DNA of 64,000 nucleotides, taken from Erodium maritimum. Its lineage: Eukaryota > Streptophyta > Magnoliopsida > Geraniales > Geraniaceae. The notes beneath the pieces were generated by a model, which was not told the DNA's origin, made no database searches, and worked only from the letters and a program-made list of their open reading frames with translations. The first letter of the stretch is position 1. Each line of letters starts with the position of its first letter. Positions 1-12,020 of the stretch are shown in pieces. The stretch spans positions 61,364,039 to 61,428,038 of the forward strand of contig OY997593.1 in the NCBI GenBank assembly GCA_963921825.1, read 5' to 3'. The translations under genes were made by a program, and so were the position numbers.

Positions 1-2351
1 TTTGCTCCTGTGGAAACTCTTGAAGCAATAATATTACTTCTATGAATTGCATGTCATATTCATTTCAAAGTTGATCAAACGGATGTCAAGAGTGCATTCT
101 TGAATGGATATCTGAATGAATAATTCTAGTATCCCAACCTAAAGGATTTACTGAGCCAAATTCGCCTTTATATGTCTACAAACTCCAAAAAGCCTTGTAC
201 GGTCTCAAACAAGCTCCACGAGCCTGGTATGAATGGTGATGTGATAAACATTATGATTGCCTAGATTTATGTTGATCACATTGTGTTCGAAGGAATGTCC
301 AACAAGATGGTGCAACATTTGTGAAACATATGCACTTCGAGTTTGAAATGAGCATGGTAAGAGTATTAAATTACTTTTTCGGGTTCCAAATAAAGAAAAT
401 GGAGAATGGAATTTCTCTATATCAAAGTAAGTATGCCAAGAATCTGGTAAAGAAGTTTGGTCTAGAGAAGGCATCTCACAAAAGAACTCATGTGAAACTC
501 ACTAATGATGAACAAGGAGAATCAGTGGACCAGAGTCAATACTAGAGCATCATAGGTAGCTTGATGTATCTTATTGCCAGTCTTCCTGTCATCTCGTACT
601 CTGTTGGAGTGTGTGGTAGACATCAAGAAAATCCAAAAACTAGTCACCTTACTCAGGCCAAGCGCATGTAGCAAGTACTATTAATCTTAGTCTATTGTAT
701 ACTTTTGATACTTCATCTACACGGGTTAGATGATGTGATGCTGATTGGGATAGAAGTGCTAATGATATAAGAAGCACATTTGGTGGGTGTTTTATCTTTG
801 CAACAACCTAATTTCTTGGTTTAGTAAAAATAAAAATTGCATTGCTCTTTCTATTGCTGAATCAGAATATATTGTTGCGGGAAGCAGTTGCACTCAGCTT
901 TTATGGATGAAACAAATGTTAGCCAAGTATGATGTCTGTCAGGATGTTATGACATTATTTTGTGACAATGTCAGTGCTATAACATCTCGAAGAACCCAGT
1001 TCAACACAACAAGACAAAGCACATTGACATCAGACATCATTTTATAAGAGATTCAGTGGAGAACAAGACAATCCAACTCGAGTATATCCCTATCGAAAGA
1101 CAATTGGCTGGCATCTTCACACCATCTCTTAATGTTGCTCGTTTTGAAAAGTTGAGGTCCGCATTTAGACTTTGCACTATTGAACAGTAAGATGTATGAG
1201 TTTGACTAGGGAGGTATATGGTTTCTATTCAATTGTTTTTTCTATTGAATCCTTGTGAGTGCACATGTACGGGTTGTCTGAAAAATCTTGAGCCAAATGG
1301 CGTTTCTTTGTGCCTAAAATCTAGTGTTAATGGAAGAGAATGTTGTGTAATCATGATACTGAAGAAAAACTGATAAAGAAGTGGAACGTTTTTAGGAAGT
1401 TAGAGAAAAGGAATTTTTTGTCTGAAGTCCTTCATTAGAGACTTAGTGGAAAACATCATAATACAACTTTATTATCTCCCAATTGAGAGAAAACTGGCAA
1501 GCATCTTCACAAAGGCTCTTGATGTTGCACGATTTGAAAAGCTACGGTCCGCATTTGGACTTTGCACCATTGAGCAATAAGATGTTTGAATCGATCAAGG
1601 AAGGTATGTAAACTGCATTTAATCAATGTATTTCAAATTCACTAACAGTACTTGTGTACATATCGTTTGAGCTCTATGAAGATAGGTATCTCCAACTTTG
1701 TATCAAGAAGTTCTCAAAGATGTTGTGCTCCATGTCAATCTTGAAGCTAGTCGGATACTTCTGGATCTACTTGTAAGATACTCAAGGACATTCCTGAGTC
1801 CAAATCTACTTCAGGCTAAGCAAGTGATGTCATTAAGGATGTTGCACCCACATATACTTCAAAGGCCTGTCATGTTCATCCCTCACCCAGAGGATTAGGA
1901 GGTTGCTGAAAAGACCGAGAAGATATCCTTCTCCTTGCATTTATTACTACTGATTTTTCTCTCCTTACAAGATATCTTTAATATGCTGCTTGCCAAGCCA
2001 TTATCACAAGTGAAGAGGGATTGTGGAGTTAAAAAGGAGGAAGCATGTAATGTTGATCTTCATCAAGCTTGAGTGGCCCAAGCCTTTCAGACCAATCAAT
2101 ACAATGGCCCAAGATTTTTTTGATCTTCCTATCGCTATATACACTCACTGTAATCTTGTTCGCATAATTGCTTCTCCATACTTTGGCAACTTTTTGTGGC
2201 AAACAAGGGGAGAGAGATATGTCCATTCTAATATGCTATTATGATGTTATGAATGGATATATGAAAGCATGCTAAGGTATCATCCCCTACCCTGAATTAA
2301 AGGATATATGGTTGTGCTTGCCTACAAAAATAGCCAAAGGAGGAGATTTTT
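1..2351 (+). mobile_element. Sirevirus-type Ty1/copia fossil, 3' part of pol and 3' untranslated region
   Basis: Reverse transcriptase and RNase H sequence of a Ty1/copia element, entering from the left window edge. Recognisable stretches include FFGFQIKKMENG and YAKNLVKKFGLEKASHKRT near 375-500 (RT connection region) and an RNase H part near 830-1040 with SEYIVAGSSCTQLLWMKQML. These resemble the SIRE/Maximus lineage. The RNase H 3' end occurs twice, near 1052-1193 and 1443-1584, as diverged copies. The part from about 1600 to 2351 matches the stretch before the second LTR at 14.4-14.8 kb and ends in a purine-rich tract just before an LTR starting TGTTA. The element is broken, with many breaks, and looks old. 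Confidence 0.85.
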
Positions 2352-5300
2352 TGTTACATTTAAGTTGGCTATATTTGTGTCAAGAAAGATGCTAATAATT
2401 GTGCCATCAAACATCATCTACGTGCAACCGACACGAAGCGAGAAATGATGTTAGCGTAGATGCCAGTGTGCACACATGTTCATATCCGTGTCTATCTTGT
2501 GTGTGTTCGCTCCTATCCGGTGCTATAGATTTATTTCCTATATTTGTAGATACTCATAATAAGATTTCTACTTTCATTAGGAAATAAGATATGTATCCTA
2601 AGTAAATAGATACTCATGGAAGAGTTCTATATACTTTAGGAAAACGACATCATATGCTTTCCGAAAGCATAAGATATTCTTAGGATTTGTTACTTGTGTT
2701 TTTAGAAGTATAACTGAACAAGGAATCTAACGTTCAATGTGTTCGTGACTCTAAGATCTGTTAAACCCTAAGTGGCGCGTGCTTACAAATGCAAGGAGCT
2801 ATATAAATCAAGAAGATTACTAGAGCTATAGTTGATCGCTATACTGGTTATCTGTCGACCATTGTTGTCTTAAAAGAAGACTATTTTGTGCATTTCATTT
2901 GTGTTCATGTTTTCTGCGTTCTCAAGCGTGTTGAATTAGCATGTTGAGAAACTGGATGAAGTGAACTAAAGTGAATGTTGGTGTGTTCATTCCGTGTTTC
3001 GTAATTGAACAAGTAATGGAGCTATGTTCTCGTGATTGAAGTATCACAATCTTTCATTGAAGACGAAGAACAATCCAAGACTGAATATCTTGAAGAGTGG
3101 GATCGAGTGAGGAGCTCGAATTCAAGGGGAGCTCTGAGTTAGATTTGTCACTTTGTAATAAGTAGCATAGGGTTGATCTAGATGATCTAATAACTTGTAT
3201 GCTGATTTTCTTTTGATAAGCCAATTTTTTTTATTAATAAAGACCAATTCCAAGTTGAAAAAGACTAATGAAAACAACGATAACAAAGGAACTCATAAAT
3301 GAGCTAACGGCCCAAACCCCGTTAGCCAAATAAAACGACAGGAAACTATGAGAGAAACCAAAAACCATAACAAGCATCCCACCGAGACCAATGGATAATG
3401 CCTCAGGGTAGACAGGTGGATCCTCTGATCTCCAAGATACTAAGTAATTCGTGTCCCTCCACTCTGAGAGTAGATCGGACCTTAACGTCCCCCCGGATGA
3501 GCACTCATCGGACCTTAGTGAGAAGCAGGCAAAACCTGAGAGGAAATGGAATCTCCCATCTACCCTACAATTAGAAAGCCACCCAAATATCAACGAAGGC
3601 CTCGACTCCTCCTCGACCGAATGCACCACCTCGGCCTCCTGCACCAATCCTCAAAGAAAAACCAGATCTCAAAGACTGAGATTGCCACATAATAACGAAC
3701 GAGTGATTCAGAATCTTCCCAAAAAGCACATCACCCGAATCCATCAACTGATTAAACACAACTGCATTCCTCAATAACCATAAATGTCAAACTGTGATGT
3801 AACAAACTCTAACCCAAACCTTCCAGAAGTGATGTGACCCCGCACTTCTCCAGAATAACAACATTTCTGCCATAGTCTTTGGCATAGCCCATATCAAATC
3901 CCACTAAGCAAAGACTTTTCCCCAAATCCACCAACAAACATAGAAATGTAGGAAAATATGATATGTAGTCTCCATAAAAGACTTACATAAAGGGAAAAAC
4001 ATCTGATTAAGTGTGAAAAACATACCATTTTCCTCCAAGAAAAAAACTATCGTTGGTAAAGTATTCTGAACAACTAACCAAACAAGAACATTATGCTTAG
4101 GTGGTATACCTGCCACCCATAAAACAGAGACCCACGGCTCAACCTCCATCAAATCCTCTTCCATCAAAATAGAATAAGCATTTGAGACAGTAAAAGCAGA
4201 AGAGGATTTCCTCCATAGAAGAACATCATCTAAATCAGGCGATAAAACATAATCTTCCAAACAAACATAAAGAGCTGTCACCTCATCTCGCTCCCTATGA
4301 CCACGACTATTTCTAAAAGTAATCGACCACCCCTGCACATTCCAAAAATCAGCCACAACACTGGCCTTATTGACTGCCCTTAAATAAGCCAAAGGAAAAC
4401 GAACCCTTAAAGGAGCATCTCCAATCCATACATCATCCCAAAAAGATATGGAGACACCTCTTCCCAAATTCCAAGAGAGACCCTGGTTACCAAACATACT
4501 ACAAAGCAGAAGGTTATTAGCAAGGTCCAAAATAGAATAAAGAGAGAACAATTCCCATTATTATCTAACCGAGTCAAAACCCAATCATCCACAACCCAAC
4601 CCATTCTCTAACAAATTAGAATTTTCACAAAGATGACTTCGAAGTAGCAAAACGCCACCACCACTTAGCCAACAAAGCTACATTCATAGCCTTCAATCTA
4701 CGAAGGTCGAGCCCTCAAAAATGTTTAGGACCACAAAACAAACTCAATTTTACCTTATTCAACACTCTTCCATCTCCTCCATTCTGCCATAAAAATATCC
4801 TCTAAATAGTCTTGAGGGCTTTGATGACCCATTTTGGTGCCTTAAACAAAGACATGAGAAACAAAGGCAAAACAGATAGAGTGGATTGAATCAACGTAAT
4901 TCTACCTACCATAGATAAATATTTTGCATGCCATATATCTAAAGCAGAGTTATACTTACTGATCACCAAATCCCACGCAGACAATCTCTTAAGTGAAGCC
5001 CCTAAAGGAAAGCCCAAATATTTCATAATCAACAAACCAGAATCACAACCAAAAACCCTACTCACATCCTCTGTCGAAAGGGCTGAGGCATTCAAAATAA
5101 TAGCTCTCGATTTCGAAAAATTCACCTTTATACCTGAAACCAACTGAAAGCCTTCTACATTATATTTTAACATTATCAACTCATCCACAAAACCACGAAT
5201 GAATAATAAGGTATCATCAGCGAATTGAAGATGCGAGATGGAAAAATCAGAATTTCCAATACTCACACCTCGAAGATAATCGGCCTCCTTACAAACATCT

Positions 5301-5638
5301 AGATACTGATGTAAACCTTCCGCTGCAATGAGAAATATAAAAAGGAGATAAAGGGCAGCCTTGTCGAGTTCCATTCACCATTTCAAAGTCCCGAGATTAC
5401 TTAATAGTGAAAACCATTCCATTGTCAGAGTGTCCCCAGACGTAGGTGATGATTCACCGATCTGGGTAACTAATGTGCGTCTCTTTGTGTTGTTGTTTGA
5501 TTTTATCATTCATATCTCCATACTGCTTTAGAGCAAGATTTATGTGCATATGTATGAACATCTTGAAAGACATCTTAGTGTCTAACATCAAGTAACATCT
5601 TGGACAACATCTTGCTATTGTACCTATGCAGAATTTCA
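2352..5638 (+). repeat. Sirevirus-type LTR (copy 1), interrupted by a LINE
   Basis: Starts TGTTACATT directly after a purine-rich tract and ends near CAGAATTTCA. It aligns with the second LTR at 14773-15614, including the shared segment CCCCAGA(C/T)GTAGGTGATG close to the 3' end, which I recall as typical of SIRE-type LTRs. The LTR is split by a minus-strand LINE at about 3206-5388, leaving about 850 bp before it and 250 bp after it. The two LTR copies are clearly diverged, so this is an old element. Confidence 0.75.
3206..5388 (-). mobile_element. 5'-truncated L1-type LINE (RT and C-terminal zf-RVT domain)
   Basis: On the minus strand, 5374-4802 encodes the central part of an L1 reverse transcriptase with the catalytic motif QFADDTLLF followed by GFQLVSGIKVNFSKS and YLGFPLG. 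Residues NGTRQGCPLSPF just upstream lie in another frame, so at least one frameshift is present. 4551-3904 encodes the C-terminal domain found in plant LINE ORF2 (FWDDVWIGDAPLRVRFP, then the tryptophan-rich zf-RVT region). The two parts are in different frames or separated by stops, so the LINE is dead. The 3' end lies at the low coordinate near a TTTTGATAAGCC junction. The 5' end is cut inside the RT. It sits inside the Sirevirus LTR, whose sequence resumes near 5390, so it inserted later than that LTR. Confidence 0.85.
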
Positions 5639-6964
5639 ACTCTAAATCCCTTTGTCTACAAGTAGTTGGGTGTGAAGCTAGTAAGAGCAATAGACTATGA
5701 AGGAGTTTGATAAAGACTTAGGAAAAAAATGATATCACTAGTGATGTCATTGTTGTTCCTTCAAGTATTCCTTCTTATTCCTTGTCTAAGGATGAAAGGA
5801 ACTCTAATGTAGTCGAAAAGGATAACGTATCAGAAACCTTTGTTGAAATCCTCAAGGATGTTCAGAAAGAAGTCCAATATGAATCTAGGATAGAGGATTT
5901 TTTTTCTGATGTAGTAGAAGAAATTCCCAAATCTGTTGAGAGAGATGTTAGTCTTGAAGTTGTGTCTGCTAGGGTAGAAGAAGTTCTCAAAGATGTTGAG
6001 GAAGATGTTAATCCTGAAGCTAGGGTTGAGATCCCAATCCCTGAATGTGAAAAGTTCAAAGATATGTCTGACAACCAGAAGAAGGTTGATATTCAAGCTG
6101 AAGAAGAAGTCGATCATATGGACCTCAATGCTGCTGAGAAGAAGGAAAAGAAGAGAAAGGTCAAGGGCTCCGTTCCCGTTGTGAGAAGAGAGTCCAAGAG
6201 ATTTAAATTGCAATCTTCAGTAGACGAAGAACTTGCTACTCCTAGTAGTAGCCTAAAAAAGAAAGTCCTAAGCAAGAAAGCCCCTAGTGTCTCAGGTTCA
6301 AAGAAAGCAGTCAAACCAACCTTGCATCTCATTTATGAGTCTTTCTTTGAGCAAGATGAGTTTGAAGGAAATGTGTCAATGCCCAATTTTGTGGGAAGAA
6401 GATAATGAGTGTTCAAAGAGCTCCAACTAGAGTTCTGGAAACTCCCCTGTACATTGTCTCGTTTCATCATGAAGGTGTTGTCCAAGATTGGAGATATGTT
6501 TACCAGCGCAATATAAATCCTGAGAGAGAGCTCCCCGTAGAAGCTCAAAGAATCGAACAAGTGATGAATGTTCTACAAGATGCGGAACTCCTAAAAACTT
6601 TCATGGACATTGTTCCATTCTATCCACATATGGTGAGAGACTTTATTGTGAATCTTGCTCCAGGGTTTGATGATCCGGAAGATACTGAATATCACAGGGT
6701 AGTTGTCCGAAGCAAGGAGATCAATGTTTCTAAAGAGGCCATAAATTCTTACCTTGGAAGGTCTACATCATATGTCTAGCAGAGGCCTGTTATTCTTCAC
6801 ATGGCGGCCAAGGAGATCAGTAGAAATCCTGATAAGTTGTGGCCAGCCAAAGGGAAGCTATCTTCTTCAGAGCTTACACGTATACTCCATCCTATTATGG
6901 ATTGAATTGGCAAGTTGGGCACCCTCCTCGCATGGATCCAACATCACTCTTGAACTAGCAAGAC
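5639..6964 (+). mobile_element. Sirevirus-type internal region with env-like coding remnant, first part
   Basis: Follows LTR copy 1. Two open stretches are visible. 5782-6405 is acidic and lysine-rich (repeated E-V-L-K-D-V-type segments, KKEKKRKVK near residues 119-127), with a likely coiled-coil or charged character. 6405-6779 contains VQDWRYVYQRNINPERELP and resembles the plant 'putative transposon protein' domain carried by many Sireviruses downstream of pol. The region is then interrupted at 6965 by a nested copia element and related sequence resumes at 13716. No gag, integrase or RT is seen between this LTR and LTR copy 2. Treated as a fossil: broken, function not inferred. Confidence 0.6.
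6769..6964 (+). repeat. 196-bp direct repeat flanking the nested copia (left copy)
   Basis: Begins CATATGTCTAGCAGAGG and ends CTTGAACTAGCAAGAC. It matches 13716-13911 with about 3 differences by eye (about 1.5 %). The repeat is part of the env-like region of the host Sirevirus and abuts the nested element on both sides, in the position where a target-site duplication would lie. Confidence 0.95.
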
Positions 6965-8647
6965 GGGTCTCGAGGTAGGGTTGGAGATGAACCAACTCGC
7001 AGCGGAAAATCAATAAAAACCAAGAGACGATTAAAACCATGAAACAACTAACAAAGAATGGATTCACAAGAGAAAAATTCAGCACTATCTCTTACCAAAA
7101 CAAGAACACCGGTTAACGAATGATTGGCTTGAGTCTCCAAGACGCCTACGTATCCACATGGGAATCAAAGCCACGTAGTTCTTCTCTTTGAGGACCCAAG
7201 AACACAAAAATGGAGGTGGAAACTAGCCAAACCCGAAATGGCCATGGAAGAGGGAGAGAAAATGTGTTTCCTATTCTTGTCTTGTGTTTGTTATGTTGAA
7301 AAAAGATGACTTAAACATAAGAAAACCCATACTTGTCCAACTAAAGGCATGGGACAAGTATGGTGTCAAGTAAGGTGCAAATAGGACAAAGTATGGCAAG
7401 ACAAGATTGGGTTAGGTGGTGAATCACCAACACCTTAATCCTTGTCTTGCTTACTTAGTACTAATTAATCAAGACTTGATTAATTATTTCCATGGGCCTT
7501 GGTTGCATGGGCCTTTCATGGGCCTCTTGGAAAATGGCCCGTGGCCATTTCCAACGAGGTCCCGTGATTCGCTCATCGCCTCCAAGCCTTCCATACCGGA
7601 AATGTCCAACATTATCCGACGCGATCAATCCCAAGACTGCAAGCCTTGTCTCGATCCGTAAAGTCCTATTCACTTACGGGCACATGACCCAAAACCCAGT
7701 TTTGGTCATGTCCCGAGACAACTCCCTTTTGTCCATTCTCCATAAATGTGTCAATGAGTTTCATCCTCCGGTGTGACCCTTAGGTTTATGCATGTCAATA
7801 GATCAACGTAAAATCCCATTTTACTTGATCGTATTTAAGTGGCAACTAACGAGACTTTAGTATTGCCTGACACTGCATAACGAATCGACCCTGTCGATTC
7901 TAACCTTTCCGTCATCCCTGTCATTATCCTTTTATCTCTGATATCCTGATTGAGATAAGGCATAGAGTCTTCATCCTTATTATTCTAAATCATCGTTCCT
8001 TGATATGTGGGATGACTGAAGATATGATACCCAGTATCATGTGCATGGCCATGCTATTCTTTCAGTCACTCTCGATCAAGCGGCCGAGAACCGATATCTT
8101 TCCCATACCTCAGTATGAGGGATAAATCCCTTAGCCGCCTTTCGTGTCACTCATGTAGCCCGTCCCTAAGCCAATCCTGGCCGTTATGGAAGCCCTGTTA
8201 CGGACAACGTTAGGCTCAGGTCAAACTCAGTTGTTGACTACATAGCGATCACAAAGACTCCTTGGTCTAAGGATACATGACAAGCTACGACACTGAATAT
8301 GTTCATGACTTAATCTATGGCACATATTCAGGGCGGGTCGTCCAATATCATGTCCCACATGATATCTATGATCAGACTCCGGAATCCATTCCAATGACTA
8401 ACAGAACGTAAGCCATAAAGAGCCATATTTCATACTAGTCGCTTCTAGTGAAGCTTTGTTAACTAGGGACCCATCGAGTGTGATCTATCTCGATCTATGG
8501 TTCTATTCGCATGGTAGGCATAGATCAGAGCACACATCGATATATTACTCCAACACATAAGTAATATAAAGCCGCTTTAATTTTATTGCTAACGATGATA
8601 TATACATTTGGACATTTAGGATTGAACTATGGGCACTAAGACTAACA
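6965..8647 (-). repeat. 3' LTR of the nested copia
   Basis: About 1683 bp, nearly identical to 12021-13715 and to 59905-61592. On the minus strand it begins TGTTAGTCTTAG right after the purine tract. ORFs within it are not conserved between copies and I regard them as chance. Confidence 0.93.
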
Positions 8648-8798
8648 ATCTCCCACTTGCCTTAGTTCCAATCTAAACTCCAATATGTCCCCATCGACTT
8701 TACATGTCTAACATGTTCAGGCAGTGACACTGGCTTAGTCAAAGGGTTGGCTATGTTATCATCTGTTGCAATATATGTTATCTTCACTTCACCTCAGT

Positions 8799-11700
8799 TC
8801 AGTATTTCTCTGATGAGGTGGATACGCCGCAGTACATGTTTGGATTTGTTATGCGATCTGGGCTTTTAGCTTGCGCAATGGCCCTTGTGTTGTCGCAAAA
8901 TGGATTCACCGGGCTGGATGGGTTTTTAGTTACACCCAGCCCTGCCATGAATTTCCAAATCCACATAGCCTCCTTAGCTGCCTCTGCAGCATCCATGTAC
9001 TTGGCCTCTGTCGTAGATTCGGCAATGGTATCTTACTTTACGGTCTCCCAGCTAAAGCTCTGCCATTCAGCGTAAACACATATCCTGACTGACTTCTAAA
9101 GTCATCTGGATTTGTCTTGGAAAACTAGCGTCTACTCATCCTTCGACGACTAGTTCAGCATCATCTTTCCCCCGGGTTAGAATGATGTCTACAGGTACAA
9201 CATAAGGCTTACGAGACGTCCGGTCTCATACATGTCATGGCATATATGATGGATCCTGCCCCTAGGCGCATAGGATTCTCATCATCATTTTCAGCTCATC
9301 AGCTTTCTTAGGACACCGAGTCTTGTTGAGATAAATGCCTTGACTAGTGGGTAAGAGTACTTTCTTTGAATCGAGCATTAAGAACCTACTCAATGCCTTG
9401 TTCACATTGGTTCCCTGACTTAAATCCAAGACCCTCTTGGTGCGATCTCTACATATCTTAATCCCTAAGATATAAGAAGCATCGCCTAAGTCATTTATTG
9501 AAAAACACTTGCTCAACCAAGCTTTAGTCTCGTGCAAGGTTGGGATGTCATTTTCAATGAGAACCAGAAAGGTAATCTTGCTCCCACTAGCCTTCTTATA
9601 AACGCAAGATTCATCCTCGTTCTTGATTAAGCCAAATTCAATTACAGCTTCATCAAAACGAAGGATCCAACTCCGAGAAGTTCGTTTCAATCCATAAATG
9701 GATTTCAACAACTTATAAATCTTTCCTTTATTCTTCGGATCGTCAAAACCTTTGGGCCGAGACATACAAACGTACTCAGTCAAATTTCAATTTAGGAAAG
9801 CGGTTTTGACATCCACTTTCCATATCTCGTAATTATAATACGCAGTTATGTCAAGAAGAATTTGGATCGATTTTGACCATAGCCACTAAGGAGAAGGTTT
9901 CCTCATAGTCAATCCATGCCTATAACCTTTCGCCACCAGTTGAGCTTTGTAGGTCAGAGGGTTGCCGTCCATGTCCATCTTCACCTTGAAGATCCATTTG
10001 CATCCGATAGTCCTCACACCATTGATGGGATCAACCGCTTCCCAGACTCGGTTGTCCGACATGGATTGCATTTCCTCCCTCATGGCTCTCAGCCATAACT
10101 TCATTGTCACCTCCGGACACCATCCACGACTTCCTGAAAGGTGGCTGGATCATCGTGATCCACCATGACTTCATTGTCACCTCCGGATACCATATCTTGG
10201 AGGTGGAAGATTGATCCTTTCAAATCGCCTTGGACCTTCCAGAATTGTAACAGGAATTGGTTCTTACTCTACGACAATCTCTTGCTCCTTTCTACTGGGT
10301 TGCCAATTGGTTTAGACAGATCTGTACCATCCTGAATTTCTTCGAGATGCACAGTCATCCCAATGACGTCTTTGGAAACAAAACTACTTTTCCATAAAGA
10401 CCCCACCCCATGCGACGAACACCATGTTCTCACTGGGATTGTAGAAGTAGTATCCCCTTGTTGCTTTGGGATACCACACGAAGGTGCATATCTCAGATCT
10501 TGGTTCGAGCTTAGTCGAAACCAAATGTTTCACATAAGCCTCGCAACCACAAATCTTTAGGAAGGACAAAGCGGGCATCATCCCGTACCATTTTAAAATA
10601 GTATCCCTTCCACACCCTTCGTCGAAGCCCGATTCACTATGAATGCGGTCGTCTCTAGAGCATAATCCCAGAGAGAGATTGGGAGATCAATCCAACTAAT
10701 AATGGAACGGATCATTGTCTAACAATGTCCGATTTCTCCGTTTGGCTACACCTTTCATCTACAGTGTCCCAGGAGGAGTCCATTCCAAAAGGATCCCATT
10801 CTCTTTTAGATGATCTAATAACTCTGTGGTCAAGTATTTTCCACCTCTATCCAATCGAAGTGCCTTAATACCTTTGTCGAGCTGGTTTTCTACTGTAGTC
10901 TTAAACTCTTTGAATTTATCAAAAGCTTCAGACTTATGTCTCACCGAATAGACATAACCATATTTACTGTAATCATCAGTAAATGTGATAAAGTAGCTAA
11001 AACCCCTCCTAGCAAGTGAACTTATTGGTCTACACACATTCGAGTGTATCAGCCCCAATAATTCACCCGCCCTTTCATCGTGATCGATAAAAGGGCACTT
11101 TAGTCATTTTGCCCATCAAAAAAACCTTGCACCTATCGATCGAATGGAATTCGAATGAACCTGAAAGTCCGCACTTCTAAAGTGCTGATAGGTGCTTCTT
11201 GTTTATGTGACCTAAATGACAGTTCCTTAACAGAGTTAGGTTTAAATCGTTGGATTTAGACTTCTTGGTATTGACGGAATATATAGAACTTGAGGCATTG
11301 TTACCCATATCTAATATGTACAATCCTCCAACCAAGTCAGTACTGGTATAAAACATATCATTGCATAGAACATTGAAAACTCCATTTCCAATATTAACAT
11401 TATATCCTTCCTTGTCAATTACGGATACAGATATAATATTCCTACTAACAGTAGGTATGCAATATACATTATACAGTACTAAGACAAGGCTTCTTGGCAA
11501 AGCAAGACTCATGGATCCTACAGCAGTTGCCACAACTCTGAGGTCCACTTCGTGCTTTCCAAACCTCTCCTACTTTCAGCCACCATATATAAGTGCATGT
11601 GTGAGATTCAGTCCTAGTATCTAATACCCATGAATCTTTGGAAGTAGAGAGATGTAGCTCTATAGAGTTAATACCGGATGAAGGCACGGTCCCACCGCCC

Positions 11701-11870
11701 TTCCTTAGATCATCCAGGTTTCCTGATGAAGGCGCAGTCCTACTGCCCTTTTTTAGATCATCCACGCTATTTGATGAAGGCGCAGTCACACTGCCCTTCT
11801 TCAGATCAGCCGTGAACTTCCTGTAATCATGGTTCCAATGACCAGGCTATTGGCAGTAGAAGCAAACATT
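8799..11870 (-). mobile_element. Coding remnants of the nested copia (gag end, protease, integrase, RT, RNase H)
   Basis: Minus strand, in order. A zinc-knuckle-like segment (CFYC...GHWNHD) lies near 11870-11830. Three tandem units of about 60 bp encoding repeats like APSSGNLDDLRKG follow at about 11820-11660. A protease-like SWVLDTRTESH lies near 11640. A GAG-pre-integrase HLGHIN segment lies near 11200. Integrase core (FSYFITFTDDYSKYGYVY) is at 11058-10759. RT (MDVKTAFLNGN in the sister copy; GFDDPKNKGKIYKLLKSIYG and a VYKKASGS segment here) lies at about 10110-9262. RNase H (AAEAAKEAMWIWKFM) is at 8996-8799. Several breaks; treated as a fossil. Confidence 0.9.
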
Positions 11871-12020
11871 CTCATGTGTCTCATCTTTCCTACCAAGTGC
11901 GCATGGGCCCCGCCCTTGCCACTTCCAATTCCCTTGTCGACCATCAGAATATCCTTGGATCCCAGATCCCTGATATATTCTTCTCAGCAATTAATGACAC
12001 TTCATGTAACTCTGATATGG

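Noticed and set aside
3451-3777. Plus-strand ORF over the LINE
   Set aside because: Antisense to the 3' part of the minus-strand LINE.
7416-7776. ORFs inside the copia LTRs (repeated near 12.5 and 60.5 kb)
   Set aside because: They lie within LTRs and do not stay open in the same way between copies. Chance ORFs.
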